Of a DNA stretch of 58,550 nt, positions 10,139 through 19,727 are shown piece by piece. Position 1 is the first letter of the stretch. Each line of letters starts with the position of its first letter. The position numbers and the translations under genes were made by a program. The DNA is from Pelagibacteraceae bacterium (GTDB lineage: Bacteria; Pseudomonadota; Alphaproteobacteria; Pelagibacterales; Pelagibacteraceae). Location: the NCBI GenBank assembly GCA_016777565.1, contig JADHRF010000003.1, positions 1-58,550 on the forward strand. Reading direction: 5' to 3'. The notes under the pieces are model-generated. The model did no database searches. It saw nothing but the letters and a program-made list of their open reading frames with translations, and was not told where the DNA came from.

Positions 10139-12339
10139 TCGTCTTTTTTCATTTTTTCTAAGGCTCGAGTAATAAATCTAGGTGTTAAAGTTTTTACAGG
10201 ATTAACTGATGTTTTAACTTTTCCAGGTAAACCTTTCATTTTAAAACTAACTCCAAATACCCCCTCACCTATTTTTTCGCCTACTAAAATACCGCCAACT
10301 ACAGGAATTTTAGATATAAGATTATTTAAAGTCTTAGCAGGAACCAAAGTTCCGCTTAAACTTATTAGGCCGCTTTCTTTTTCAATATAACCGTCCATTA
10401 AAACAGAAAGACTTGGGCCTAAAGCTAAAATTTCTTCAACAGTACTTACATTATTTTCCGTTTTCATTTTAACCTCTAGAATATCAAAACTCATTCCTTC
10501 TCCAGATAATAAATCTGCAATTCCTCCTAGGTCTGCTAAAGTTAATAATTTAGCAAAAGCAGGCGCTTTAATAACTTTAAAGTTTTCTATTTTAATTTTT
10601 GATGCTGAGTCTGTTTCGTCATATACTAGATTGTAAAGTAGTTTTCCTCCTTTGATCCCTTCAAAAAATTTATAATCAGCCAGTAGTGCCTGTGGCAAAT
10701 CCGAATAAATTTCTAATATTTTTTTATTATTTTCATCATTTTTAAGAGAAATATCTAAATATTCATTTTTTGAAAATTCACTCTTGGCTGAAATTTTTTC
10801 AAATTTACCTTTTTTTAATCTGCCTATTAGATTAAAATTTTTGAGTGGTATTTTTGATTTAGTAGTTAAAAAATCAAATTTAATTTCAACATTATTTGTA
10901 TAGTTTTTTAATAAACTATTTTTATCACTACCTGAGAATTGTTTAAGCAAATGTGTTGCATCATATCTTGCTCCAACTATAGATAGTTTTTTTTTAAAAG
11001 AAATTTTAAAATTATTATTTTCAACATTATCGTCAAAAGTTTTAACTTTTATTTCAGAAACTGATTCAAATTTATTTTTTCTATTTAATTTAAGATTGTT
11101 TACAGAAATTGAATTTTTATCCTCAGTAAATTTAATATATTTAAAAATTATGTTGTTATTTGTAACGTTAACTTCACTTTTAATGTTACTTTTGTTTTTA
11201 TGATTACTTTTAAAGTTTATAAAATCTAAAATAATATTTTCAGCTAAATCAAAATCAATGAAATATATAGGTTTTTTTTTATTTAAATTATAAGAAATTT
11301 TAAACTTTTTATTTTTTTCTTTTCCCAGGTTATACAATCCATCTAGAGCCAGATTATTTTCTTTATCTTTATTCTTACTAAGATTTATTTCCAATTTAGT
11401 TTCAAGTATTGCAAATTTATTAATTTGGTTTTGAAAAAATTTACTTCCAAAATTTTCTTTAAAAACTATTTGAGAATCAAAAATATTGCCTGTTGACTTG
11501 TAATCATAGTCTACCAACTTTAAATTTTCTCCTATTTTTGCTGAAAAGTTATGTAGCAACGAACCTTTTATTTGTGCTTTGTTTCCCTCTAAAAATTTTA
11601 AATCTGATGTATTAAATAATCTATTTATTGAGTCTTTATTTAAATTAAATTTAGATTCAAATGTTCCTTCAATATTTGTTTGTTTTTCTCTCATCAAACT
11701 TAGTGAGCCATTTGATATAAAAATATCTTTATATTTAGCATTCAAAGAATTTATTAATGTTAAATTGTTGTCAGAAATAAAATTTAGGCTTAAATCTTGT
11801 AATATTATATTGTCTGAATTAATGACATTAATTTTTTTTAATGACCCGTTTAATTTGTATTCGCTGATGTTCAAATTTTCATCGAGCTTTATATCAACTA
11901 AAATTTTTTCAATTTCTCCATTGCTTATGTTATTGAGTAAGTAGGTTTTAAAGTTTGAAGGTTTTATTCTAGTAGATAATTTTTTGATATCTTTGATTTT
12001 AAAATTTTCTAGAGAAACTATTGCCTGATTTATCTCATTTTTTGCTTTTAAAATTGAAATAATTTTGGTGTATAGATTGATTTCTTTTATTGGTACTTGA
12101 ATATTTTGATAAATAAGTTGTGGCTGAACTGTTGAAAGGTAAATTTGAATTTTTCTTATATCAAATTTAACTTTTATATTGTTAAGTGATAGCTGAATGT
12201 TTGGATCTTTTTTTTTAATTGTATTAATAATAATATTATTAAATTTTGAAGTTTCTACACCAACTGTAGAGAGGTAAACAACAGACAGAAATAATATCGA
12301 AATTAAAATTAAAAAAAAGGTAAATAAAGTTTTTTGCAT
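10135..12339 (-). CDS. AsmA/YhdP-like (DUF3971-type) large envelope protein
   Basis: N-terminal TM segment and a long beta-rich body. C-terminal FAKLLTLADLGGIADLLSGEGMSFD...LGPSLSVLMDGYIE...LSGTLVPAKTLNNLISKIPVVGGILVG. Confidence 0.85.
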   Translation of the reverse strand: MQKTLFTFFLILISILFLSVVYLSTVGVETSKFNNIIINTIKKKDPNIQLSLNNIKVKFDIRKIQIYLSTVQPQLIYQNIQVPIKEINLYTKIISILKAKNEINQAIVSLENFKIKDIKKLSTRIKPSNFKTYLLNNISNGEIEKILVDIKLDENLNISEYKLNGSLKKINVINSDNIILQDLSLNFISDNNLTLINSLNAKYKDIFISNGSLSLMREKQTNIEGTFESKFNLNKDSINRLFNTSDLKFLEGNKAQIKGSLLHNFSAKIGENLKLVDYDYKSTGNIFDSQIVFKENFGSKFFQNQINKFAILETKLEINLSKNKDKENNLALDGLYNLGKEKNKKFKISYNLNKKKPIYFIDFDLAENIILDFINFKSNHKNKSNIKSEVNVTNNNIIFKYIKFTEDKNSISVNNLKLNRKNKFESVSEIKVKTFDDNVENNNFKISFKKKLSIVGARYDATHLLKQFSGSDKNSLLKNYTNNVEIKFDFLTTKSKIPLKNFNLIGRLKKGKFEKISAKSEFSKNEYLDISLKNDENNKKILEIYSDLPQALLADYKFFEGIKGGKLLYNLVYDETDSASKIKIENFKVIKAPAFAKLLTLADLGGIADLLSGEGMSFDILEVKMKTENNVSTVEEILALGPSLSVLMDGYIEKESGLISLSGTLVPAKTLNNLISKIPVVGGILVGEKIGEGVFGVSFKMKGLPGKVKTSVNPVKTLTPRFITRALEKMKKDD

Positions 12340-13428
12340 TATGTTTTAAATAGATTTCCTTCAATAAACTGATCTAAATTTCCATCTAATACATCATCAG
12401 GATTTGTACTTTCAATTTTAGATCTTAAATCTTTCACAAGTTGATAGGGTTGTAAAACGTAAGAACGTATTTGATGCCCCCAACCTATGTCAGTTTTAGA
12501 GCTTATATTTTTTTGCTCTTGTTCTTCTCTTTTTTGTAATTCACGTTCGTAAAGTCTTGCTTGTAAAATTTTATAACATGTTTCTTTATTTTTGTGTTGT
12601 GATCTTTGATTCTGGCATTGTACAACAATTTTAGTCGGCAAATGAGTAATTCTTACAGCACTATCTGTAACATTTACATGCTGGCCTCCTGCTCCGCTTG
12701 ACCTATAAGTGTCGATTCTTAAATCTTTTTCATCTATTATTATATCGATATCATCTTCTATTGAAGGGTATACCCAGACACTTGCAAAACTTGTATGTCT
12801 TCGTGCGCCACTATCGAATGGTGATATTCTAACAAGCCTGTGAACACCTGATTCTTTTTTCATTAATCCATAAAGATACTCACCACTTACTTTAATCGTC
12901 GATGATTTAATTCCAGCTTCTTCACCTTTATGTTCACTAACAATTTCACAACTAAAAGATTTTTTATCGAACCATTTCAAATACATCCTTCTTAACATTT
13001 CTGCCCAGTCTTGACTTTCTGTTCCACCCGCACCAGCATGAATTTCTAAATATATATCTAGAGAGTCGTTCTCTTTTGATAAGAAACAACTAATTTGAGT
13101 TTTTTTTATTTTTATTTCTATTTCTTCAATTTTCTGCTGACAGTCTAGAATTATTTCTTCATTTGACTCTAATTTTGCAAGATTGTAAATATCTTTAAGA
13201 TTATTAAGTTCTTGTTTTAATTCATTAAATAATTCAAAAATTTTTTCAAAGTGTTTTTTTTCTTTAAGAATTTTTTTTACTCTATTGTTATTTTTCCAAA
13301 AGTCTTTTTCTGCAATAATAGTGTTTAATCTATCTAATTTAGATTTGATATCTTTTGTTTCAAAGATACCCCCTAATAATATTTAATGCTTTTTCAGCTG
13401 TAGTTATTTGTTGATCTATTAGTTCCAT
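12339..13428 (-). CDS. prfB: Peptide chain release factor 2, produced by +1 programmed frameshifting at an in-frame UGA
   Basis: Frame 0: MELIDQQITTAEKALNIIRGYL then TGA at 13362-13360 in AGG GGG TAT CTT TGA. The +1 frame continues ETKDIKSKLDRLNTIIAEKDFWKNNNRV...HAGAGGTESQDWAEMLRRMYLKW... SPF and GAGGQHVN motifs. The ORF track lists only 12339..12998. Confidence 0.96.
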
Positions 13429-15779
13429 TAGTAAAATTGTCTAAACTTTATTAAACTATCATAATTTAGGTCTTTATTTAAATTATTATTTTTCATTTTT
13501 TCAAGATCTGCAGATTTGAATGCTTCAACTATTGAATTGGGTTTGCTAAAATTTTCTTTTTTACCAGTATTATAGTTAATTGCCGCAAAAAATATTTTTT
13601 CTGGAATCGTAAAAGATTTAAATTCATCTTTGTACAAAGCTTGTCTGACAAAATCTTTAAATATTGGCAATGCAGCTTTAGCGCCAGTTTCATATTTACC
13701 AAGACTTTTTGGATTATCAAAACCGATGTAAACTCCAACAATAAGATTTGACGTAGCTCCAATAAACCAAGCGTCATAATTATCATTAGTTGTGCCTGTC
13801 TTTCCTGCGAGTGGGACATTAAGGTCTTTAAGTTTCTTGGCTGTTCCTCTTTGTACTGTTCCCTCAAGTATTGACAAAATTTGGTAAGCAGATTCTTGGC
13901 TTATCACCTGTTTATGATTGTCTTTTAAATATGGGATTAACTTCTCTGTTTTGGAAAATTTATCACAGCCAATACACTCTCTTTGTTCTGAGTTGTAAAT
14001 CGTTTTGCCTCTTCTGTCTTGAATTCTCTCTATCAAAACAGGCTTAATTTTTTTTCCACCGTTTACAAAAGTAGAGTATGCATTTGTAATCTGTAACAAG
14101 GTTGTTTCTGCTGAACCTAAAGACACTGACAATAACTCTGGTATTTCATTATAAATATCTAAATCATTAGATAATTTAAGTATTTTCTTTAAACCTAAAT
14201 CTTGAGCTATTCTTACTGTCATTAAGTTTCTGGAATATTCAACACCTTTTCTTAAGGTAGTTGGACCGTAAAACTCTTTTCCATAATTTTCGGGTTTCCA
14301 ATTTTTTAATCCAACTCCTTGCTTGGCAGTAAAAGGAGCGTCTAAAATTATAGAATTTGGAGAAAAATTATTTTCTAAAGCTGCTGCATAAACAAAAGGT
14401 TTAAAAGCAGAACCTGGTTGTCTTTTTGCTTGAGTAGCTCGATTAAATTCACTTGAATTAAAACTAAATCCACCAGCTAGAGCCTTAACCTTTCCATTGA
14501 ATGGATCTATTACAACTATTGCTCCGTTAACTTTTGGATATTGTTTTAACTCCCACTTTCCATTTATTTTCTTTTTGACATAAATTATATCATTTACTTT
14601 AAATGAGTTATGTATTGTTTTAGAAATCGCCCACTTTAAATTGTTAATTGAGATAACCCCTTTTTCTCTTTCTTTTAGAATTTGAAAAACTATTTCTGAG
14701 TCATTAACATTTACTATTTCTGCAAAGTTCCAGCTTAAACTAGAGTCAATTTTTTTTTGTTTTAATGCTTCTTTCCAATTTTTGTTTTTCTTTGTATTTA
14801 GAATTGGTCCTCTCCAACCATGTCTTCTATCGTATGATTCTATTCCTGATCTTAAAGCGCTTAAAGCATAAAGTTGATAGTTAACATCTAATGCAGATTT
14901 TATCGATAAACCTTGAGCATATAGTTTATCAAATCCATAATTATTTTTTATGACTCTTCTGATTTCTTCAGAGTAATAATTAGCTTCTTGCAGAAGTTTA
15001 ATTTTCCTTTTTTTTAAATTAATATCTTTTGATTTATATTCTTTAAATTCATTTTCATTAATAAAATTATTTGCGAATAAATTTTGTAAAACTAAATTTC
15101 TTCTTAATTTTGCTTCTTCGTAAAATCTGAAAGGATTATATTTACTTGGAGCTTTAGGTAAAGCAGCTAATAAAGCAGCTTCAGAATAGTCTAGCTCTTT
15201 AATAGACTTGTCAAAATATTCTAAACTTGCAGCTGCAACTCCATAAGTTCCACTACCTAAATAAATTTGATTGAGATAAAGCTCTAAAATTCTCTCTTTA
15301 CTATAAGCCTTTTCAATTCTGAAAGCTAAAATAGCCTCTTTTATTTTTCTTTTGAGTGAAACTTCATTGGACAATAAAAAATTTTTTGCAACCTGTTGAG
15401 TTATTGTAGATGCGCCTTCTAATCTTTTGTCATTTATAATATTTTTAAAGTTATTAACTATAGCTCTAATAATACCTTGCGGATCTATACCTGGATGGTC
15501 GAAAAAATTTTTATCTTCGGCTGATAGAAACGCATTTATTATTGGTTTTGGTATCGAGTCAAAAGGTATAAATAATCTTTTTTCAATCGCGTATTCTGCA
15601 ATAAGATCTCCATTATTTGCATATACTCTACTGGAAACCGGGGGTTCATAATTTTCTAGTTTTTTATAATCTGGTAATCCTGAAGAAAAATACCAAAGAG
15701 CTGAAAATAACAAAAACAATATCGACAAAACCACAATTATGGTTGCTTTGATAAGTGAATTAAAATGACCAAACTTCAT
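13428..15779 (-). CDS. mrcA: Class A penicillin-binding protein 1A
   Basis: Transglycosylase ENKNFFDHPGIDPQGI-type motif and EGASTITQQVAKN; transpeptidase motifs RQPGSAFKPF, SRNLMT, KTGTTNDNYDAWFIG. Confidence 0.95.
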   Translation of the reverse strand: MKFGHFNSLIKATIIVVLSILFLLFSALWYFSSGLPDYKKLENYEPPVSSRVYANNGDLIAEYAIEKRLFIPFDSIPKPIINAFLSAEDKNFFDHPGIDPQGIIRAIVNNFKNIINDKRLEGASTITQQVAKNFLLSNEVSLKRKIKEAILAFRIEKAYSKERILELYLNQIYLGSGTYGVAAASLEYFDKSIKELDYSEAALLAALPKAPSKYNPFRFYEEAKLRRNLVLQNLFANNFINENEFKEYKSKDINLKKRKIKLLQEANYYSEEIRRVIKNNYGFDKLYAQGLSIKSALDVNYQLYALSALRSGIESYDRRHGWRGPILNTKKNKNWKEALKQKKIDSSLSWNFAEIVNVNDSEIVFQILKEREKGVISINNLKWAISKTIHNSFKVNDIIYVKKKINGKWELKQYPKVNGAIVVIDPFNGKVKALAGGFSFNSSEFNRATQAKRQPGSAFKPFVYAAALENNFSPNSIILDAPFTAKQGVGLKNWKPENYGKEFYGPTTLRKGVEYSRNLMTVRIAQDLGLKKILKLSNDLDIYNEIPELLSVSLGSAETTLLQITNAYSTFVNGGKKIKPVLIERIQDRRGKTIYNSEQRECIGCDKFSKTEKLIPYLKDNHKQVISQESAYQILSILEGTVQRGTAKKLKDLNVPLAGKTGTTNDNYDAWFIGATSNLIVGVYIGFDNPKSLGKYETGAKAALPIFKDFVRQALYKDEFKSFTIPEKIFFAAINYNTGKKENFSKPNSIVEAFKSADLEKMKNNNLNKDLNYDSLIKFRQFY

Positions 15780-15931
15780 TATTGTAAGGTAAAGCTTAAA
15801 TTTTGGCTATCTTAAGGCGTATTTATTGCTCTCATAATTGATGATTAAAGTAAAAAAATTTTGTATAATTATAATATGCAAATTTTTAAACAAAATTCAC
15901 TAAATTTAATCATTAAAGGAATTCATTCAAA

Positions 15932-17851
15932 ATGGAAAAAAAATTATATATTGATGCTTCGCATCCAGACGAAACTAGAGTTGTTCTTAAATCAGATAAC
16001 GGAATTGAAGAATACGAGTACGAAGATAAGAATAAGTTAAATTTCAAAAATAATATTTATTTAGGCACTGTAAGTAGAGTTGAGCCTTCTCTACAGGCAG
16101 CTTTTATTAATTTTGGAAGAATAAAACATGGTTTTCTTGCCTTTAACGACATTCAGTCAGATTACTATCAAATTCCAACTGAGGATAAAGAAAGACTTCA
16201 AGAGGCTGAAGAGAAAATAAGGGAAGATTTAAAAAATAAAAACTTAGATGAGCTGAGTAATGAAGTTAATTCTGAAAATGATTCATTAGATAATAATAAC
16301 AAAATCTTAGAAAGTAGTGATGAAATTGTTGAGTCTGAAAAAAATGGTGACTCTTCTTCTGTAAATGAAAAAGTTGAAGATAATAACGATAATGAAGAAA
16401 AGGAAAAAAGCTCAAACGTTAGAGAAAAATTAAAAAACTCATATGGTGTTAAAAAATATAGAATTCAGGAAGTAATTAAGCCTGGCCAAGTTATATTGAT
16501 TCAAGTTTTAAAAGAAGAAAGAGGAAATAAGGGGGCAGCTTTAACTACTTTTATATCCCTAGCAGGAAAATTTATAGTTTTGATGCCAAATACAGCTAAA
16601 GGAGGTGGAATTTCAAGAAAAATTTTTAACTCTTCTGATAGATCAAAAATAAGAAATATATTAAGTGAAATTAAGATTCCAAAAAGTATGGGAGTTATTG
16701 TTAGGACTGCTGGAGCTAATAAAACCAAAAATGAAATTGAAAAAGATTTTCAAAATACTTTAAAAACATGGGATCAGATTCAGAATGAAGCGCTGGACTC
16801 TAGTGCTCCATCACTAATTTATGAAGAGGGAGATATAATAAAAAGAGCTTTAAGAGATATTTACGATAATAATACCTCTGGTATTTATATTGACGGAAAT
16901 GAAGGGTATCAAAAAGCAAAAATATTTATAAAAGAATTAATTCCAAAAAGTGCAAAATTTTTAAAAAAACATAAAGGTAAAATTCCTTTATTTCATGAAG
17001 CAGGTATTGAAAAAGAACTTAATAATATTTTTGATCCAGTGGTAAAATTAAAGTCAGGAGGATATTTGGTAATAAATCCAACTGAAGCATTAGTTGCTAT
17101 AGATATAAATTCTGGACAATCTATTAAAGCTTCAAATATTGAAAAGACTGCTTTAAATACTAATTTAGAAGCTGCAGAAGAAATAGCAAAACAAATTAAG
17201 ATAAGAGACTTATCAGGTTTAATAGTCATAGATTTTATTGACATGATGAATTTTTTTAACAGAAGATTAGTTGAAAAAAAAATGAGGGAGGTTATTAAAA
17301 AAGATAGAGCTAGAATTCAAGTTGGTAAAATCAGCACCTTTGGACTGTTAGAGATGACTAGACAAAGATTGAGAGAGGGTTCGATTAAATGGGAAACAAA
17401 CCTATCCTTGGAATCCTTTGCATTAAAACTAGTTAAAAAAACAGAAATGCTATCATTTACAGAAAAAGTAAAAAGTATAAATGTTCATGCTCCTGAAAAA
17501 GTCAAAATTTATATTGAAAAAATTTTAAAAAAAGAAATAAATTATTTTGAAGATAAATTTAAAATTAAAATTATTTTTGTTGCAGACCCACAGCTTATTA
17601 TACCTGAGTATGTGATAAATTTATTAGATAAAAGTAAAAAAACAATTAATAAAGTTGAAAATATCAACAAGATTGTAGGCTACGAAGTTGAAAAGAAAGA
17701 AAAAATAAAACCTAAAGAAACAAAAAATATAAAAAGAGATAAAAAAAGTAAAAAATCTTTTTCTGTAAAAAAGAAAAAAGATTTAGAAAAAAAAGATAAA
17801 AAAAAAACTCCTAGAACACTTTGGGTAAGAAGAAAAAAAAAGGCCGCTTAG
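15932..17851 (+). CDS. rne: Ribonuclease E/G family endoribonuclease, short form without Zn-link
   Basis: S1 domain [18 protein letters not shown]...HGFL, catalytic [10 protein letters not shown] and [20 protein letters not shown]. Acidic low-complexity insertion inside S1; Lys-rich tail. Confidence 0.93.
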   Translation: MEKKLYIDASHPDETRVVLKSDNGIEEYEYEDKNKLNFKNNIYLGTVSRVEPSLQAAFINFGRIKHGFLAFNDIQSDYYQIPTEDKERLQEAEEKIREDLKNKNLDELSNEVNSENDSLDNNNKILESSDEIVESEKNGDSSSVNEKVEDNNDNEEKEKSSNVREKLKNSYGVKKYRIQEVIKPGQVILIQVLKEERGNKGAALTTFISLAGKFIVLMPNTAKGGGISRKIFNSSDRSKIRNILSEIKIPKSMGVIVRTAGANKTKNEIEKDFQNTLKTWDQIQNEALDSSAPSLIYEEGDIIKRALRDIYDNNTSGIYIDGNEGYQKAKIFIKELIPKSAKFLKKHKGKIPLFHEAGIEKELNNIFDPVVKLKSGGYLVINPTEALVAIDINSGQSIKASNIEKTALNTNLEAAEEIAKQIKIRDLSGLIVIDFIDMMNFFNRRLVEKKMREVIKKDRARIQVGKISTFGLLEMTRQRLREGSIKWETNLSLESFALKLVKKTEMLSFTEKVKSINVHAPEKVKIYIEKILKKEINYFEDKFKIKIIFVADPQLIIPEYVINLLDKSKKTINKVENINKIVGYEVEKKEKIKPKETKNIKRDKKSKKSFSVKKKKDLEKKDKKKTPRTLWVRRKKKAA

Positions 17852-18621
17852 ATTAATCCTTTAAATGGGCTGCTAGCATCGGCATAAAAAAGTTTTTGCA
17901 TTCTACCAGCAATAAAGGATTGACGGCCAGAAATAACCGCATTTTTGAAAGATTCTGCCATTAAGATCGGTCTTTTTGCTTTTGCAATTGCACTATTTAC
18001 TAAAACGGCATCACACCCTAATTCCATTGCAACAGTTGCATCAGAAGGTGTACCGATGCCAGCGTCAACTATAATGGGAACTTTTGCATTCTTAAGTATA
18101 ATAGATAAATTAATTTTATTTTGTATACCTTGACCAGAACCTATTGGGGAAGCTAAAGGCATTACTGCAGAAGCTCCTAGATATTCTAACTCTTTAGCTA
18201 ACAAAGGGTCATCAGAACAATAAACTAAAACTTTAAATCCTTCTTTAACTAATACTTTTGTTGCTTTTAGTGTTTCTATCATGTCGGGGTACAAGGTTTT
18301 TTTGTCTCCTAACACCTCAAGTTTAACCATTTTCCACCCACCCATCTCTCTTGCTAATCTTAATGTTCTGAGAGAGTCGTCTGCATTAAAGCAACCTGCG
18401 GTATTAGGGAGATATTTGATTTGTTTTGGATTTAAATAATCGGTCAATAACGGTTTTTTTTTATCTAAAATATTTATTCTTCTAACTGCTACCGTCACCA
18501 TATTAGCACCAGATGCTTTAACAGCCTCAGCTGTTTCTTTAAAGTTTTTATATTTTCCAGTACCTACTATTAATCTTGATTTTAAAACCTGATTGCTTAT
18601 TTTGAAAATATCTTTTTTCAT
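17848..18621 (-). CDS. thiG: Thiazole synthase
   Basis: [74 protein letters not shown]. Confidence 0.97.
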   Translation of the reverse strand: MKKDIFKISNQVLKSRLIVGTGKYKNFKETAEAVKASGANMVTVAVRRINILDKKKPLLTDYLNPKQIKYLPNTAGCFNADDSLRTLRLAREMGGWKMVKLEVLGDKKTLYPDMIETLKATKVLVKEGFKVLVYCSDDPLLAKELEYLGASAVMPLASPIGSGQGIQNKINLSIILKNAKVPIIVDAGIGTPSDATVAMELGCDAVLVNSAIAKAKRPILMAESFKNAVISGRQSFIAGRMQKLFYADASSPFKGLI

Positions 18622-18626
18622 AACAA

Positions 18627-18830
18627 TTATCCGCCACCAATAAAATGTACTATCTCAACTTTATCCTTATTCTTAATATTAATTGATTTATATTTACTTC
18701 TATTAATTATCTTACCGTTTAATTCAACCGCAACTTTTTTTACGTCAATTTTATATTTTTTTAACAATGTAGCTATAGAGTATTTGTTTTTTAAATCTAA
18801 TTTTCTTCCATTTAATTGTATTTTTGCCAT
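18627..18830 (-). CDS. thiS: Sulfur carrier protein ThiS
   Basis: Ubiquitin-like fold sequence ending in FIGGG (C-terminal Gly-Gly); directly upstream of thiG. Start refined to MAKIQL. Confidence 0.9.
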   Translation of the reverse strand: MAKIQLNGRKLDLKNKYSIATLLKKYKIDVKKVAVELNGKIINRSKYKSINIKNKDKVEIVHFIGGG

Positions 18831-18864
18831 AATTAAGATATTTAATACACCTACTTTCAAAAAA

Positions 18865-19314
18865 ATGAAGTACAAAATTATTATTATTAACGGACCAAAT
18901 CTTAATCTTTTAGGTGAAAGAGAGAAAGAAAAATATGGACATGCAACCCTAAAAGAAATTGAAAAAAGTTGTAAAAATTTTGCAAAAAAAAAAGATATTC
19001 AGGTTGTTTTTAAACAGTCAAATATTGAAGGTAAAATCGTAGATTTTATTCAAGATTCTAGAAAAAAATTTGATGGTTTAATAATTAATGCAGCTGGATA
19101 TACTCATACATCTGTAGCAATTAGGGATGCTCTAATGATTTTAACTATACCCATTGTAGAATTACATATCACAAATATTTACAATAGAGAAAAATTCAGG
19201 CATAAATCTTTAATAAGCAAAGCTGCTAGAAGTATTATTTGTGGATTTGGTATTAAAGGTTATATTCTGGCTTTAGAAGGACTTAAAGAAATTATCAAAA
19301 ATGAAAATAGATAA
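18865..19314 (+). CDS. aroQ: Type II 3-dehydroquinate dehydratase
   Basis: IIINGPNLNLLGERE, FKQSNIEGKIVDFIQD, IINAAGYTHTSVAIRDAL, VELHITNIYNREKFRHKS. Start refined to 18865. Confidence 0.97.
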   Translation: MKYKIIIINGPNLNLLGEREKEKYGHATLKEIEKSCKNFAKKKDIQVVFKQSNIEGKIVDFIQDSRKKFDGLIINAAGYTHTSVAIRDALMILTIPIVELHITNIYNREKFRHKSLISKAARSIICGFGIKGYILALEGLKEIIKNENR

Positions 19315-19723
19315 AAAACTAATTAAAGAACTTGTTGAAAATTTAAATGAATTTCAGCTAACTGAACTTGAGTATCAAGAAGGTGATAAAAAAATAAAAG
19401 TTTCAAAATGGACACCTCCGTCTGTAGAAAAAGTATCTACAAATGTAAAATCAAATACGACTAAAGCTGTTTTAAACGACGATGAAAATGGAACTAGAAT
19501 TAAGTCTCCAATAATTGGAACGGCTTATTTGTCTCCAGAGCCGGGTGCAAAACAATTTGTAAAAGTTGGAGATAAAATTAAAAAAGGTCAGACAATAATG
19601 ATAGTTGAAGCTATGAAAACGATGAATCATATTCCCTCTACTGTTGATGGTGAAATAAAAGAAATTTTAATACAAGACGGGCAACCTGTAGAGTTTGGGC
19701 AGACCTTGGTTCTTTTAAAATAA
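19301..19723 (+). CDS. accB: Acetyl-CoA carboxylase biotin carboxyl carrier protein
   Basis: IKSPIIGTAYLSPEPGAKQFVKVGD and the biotinylation motif VEAMKTMN. Confidence 0.97.
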   Translation: MKIDKKLIKELVENLNEFQLTELEYQEGDKKIKVSKWTPPSVEKVSTNVKSNTTKAVLNDDENGTRIKSPIIGTAYLSPEPGAKQFVKVGDKIKKGQTIMIVEAMKTMNHIPSTVDGEIKEILIQDGQPVEFGQTLVLLK

Positions 19724-19727
19724 ATTA

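Noticed and set aside
11579-11944. 121-aa plus-strand ORF antisense to the YhdP-like gene
   Set aside because: Antisense of a low-complexity AT-rich gene; hydrophobic and Ser/Phe/Leu-rich translation typical of a reverse-frame shadow ORF.
13529-13867. 112-aa minus-strand ORF inside mrcA
   Set aside because: Same strand but different frame inside a gene with clear PBP motifs; no recognisable domain. Treated as an overlapping-frame artefact.
15877-16030. Possible ~50-codon leader ORF overlapping the rne start ([23 protein letters not shown]...)
   Set aside because: No SD support and it overlaps the conserved rne N-terminus in another frame; not convincing as a leader peptide.
16190-16440. Repeat array candidate in the Glu/Asp/Asn-rich part of rne
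   Set aside because: Low-complexity coding sequence with no regular period; explained as an insertion in the S1 domain.
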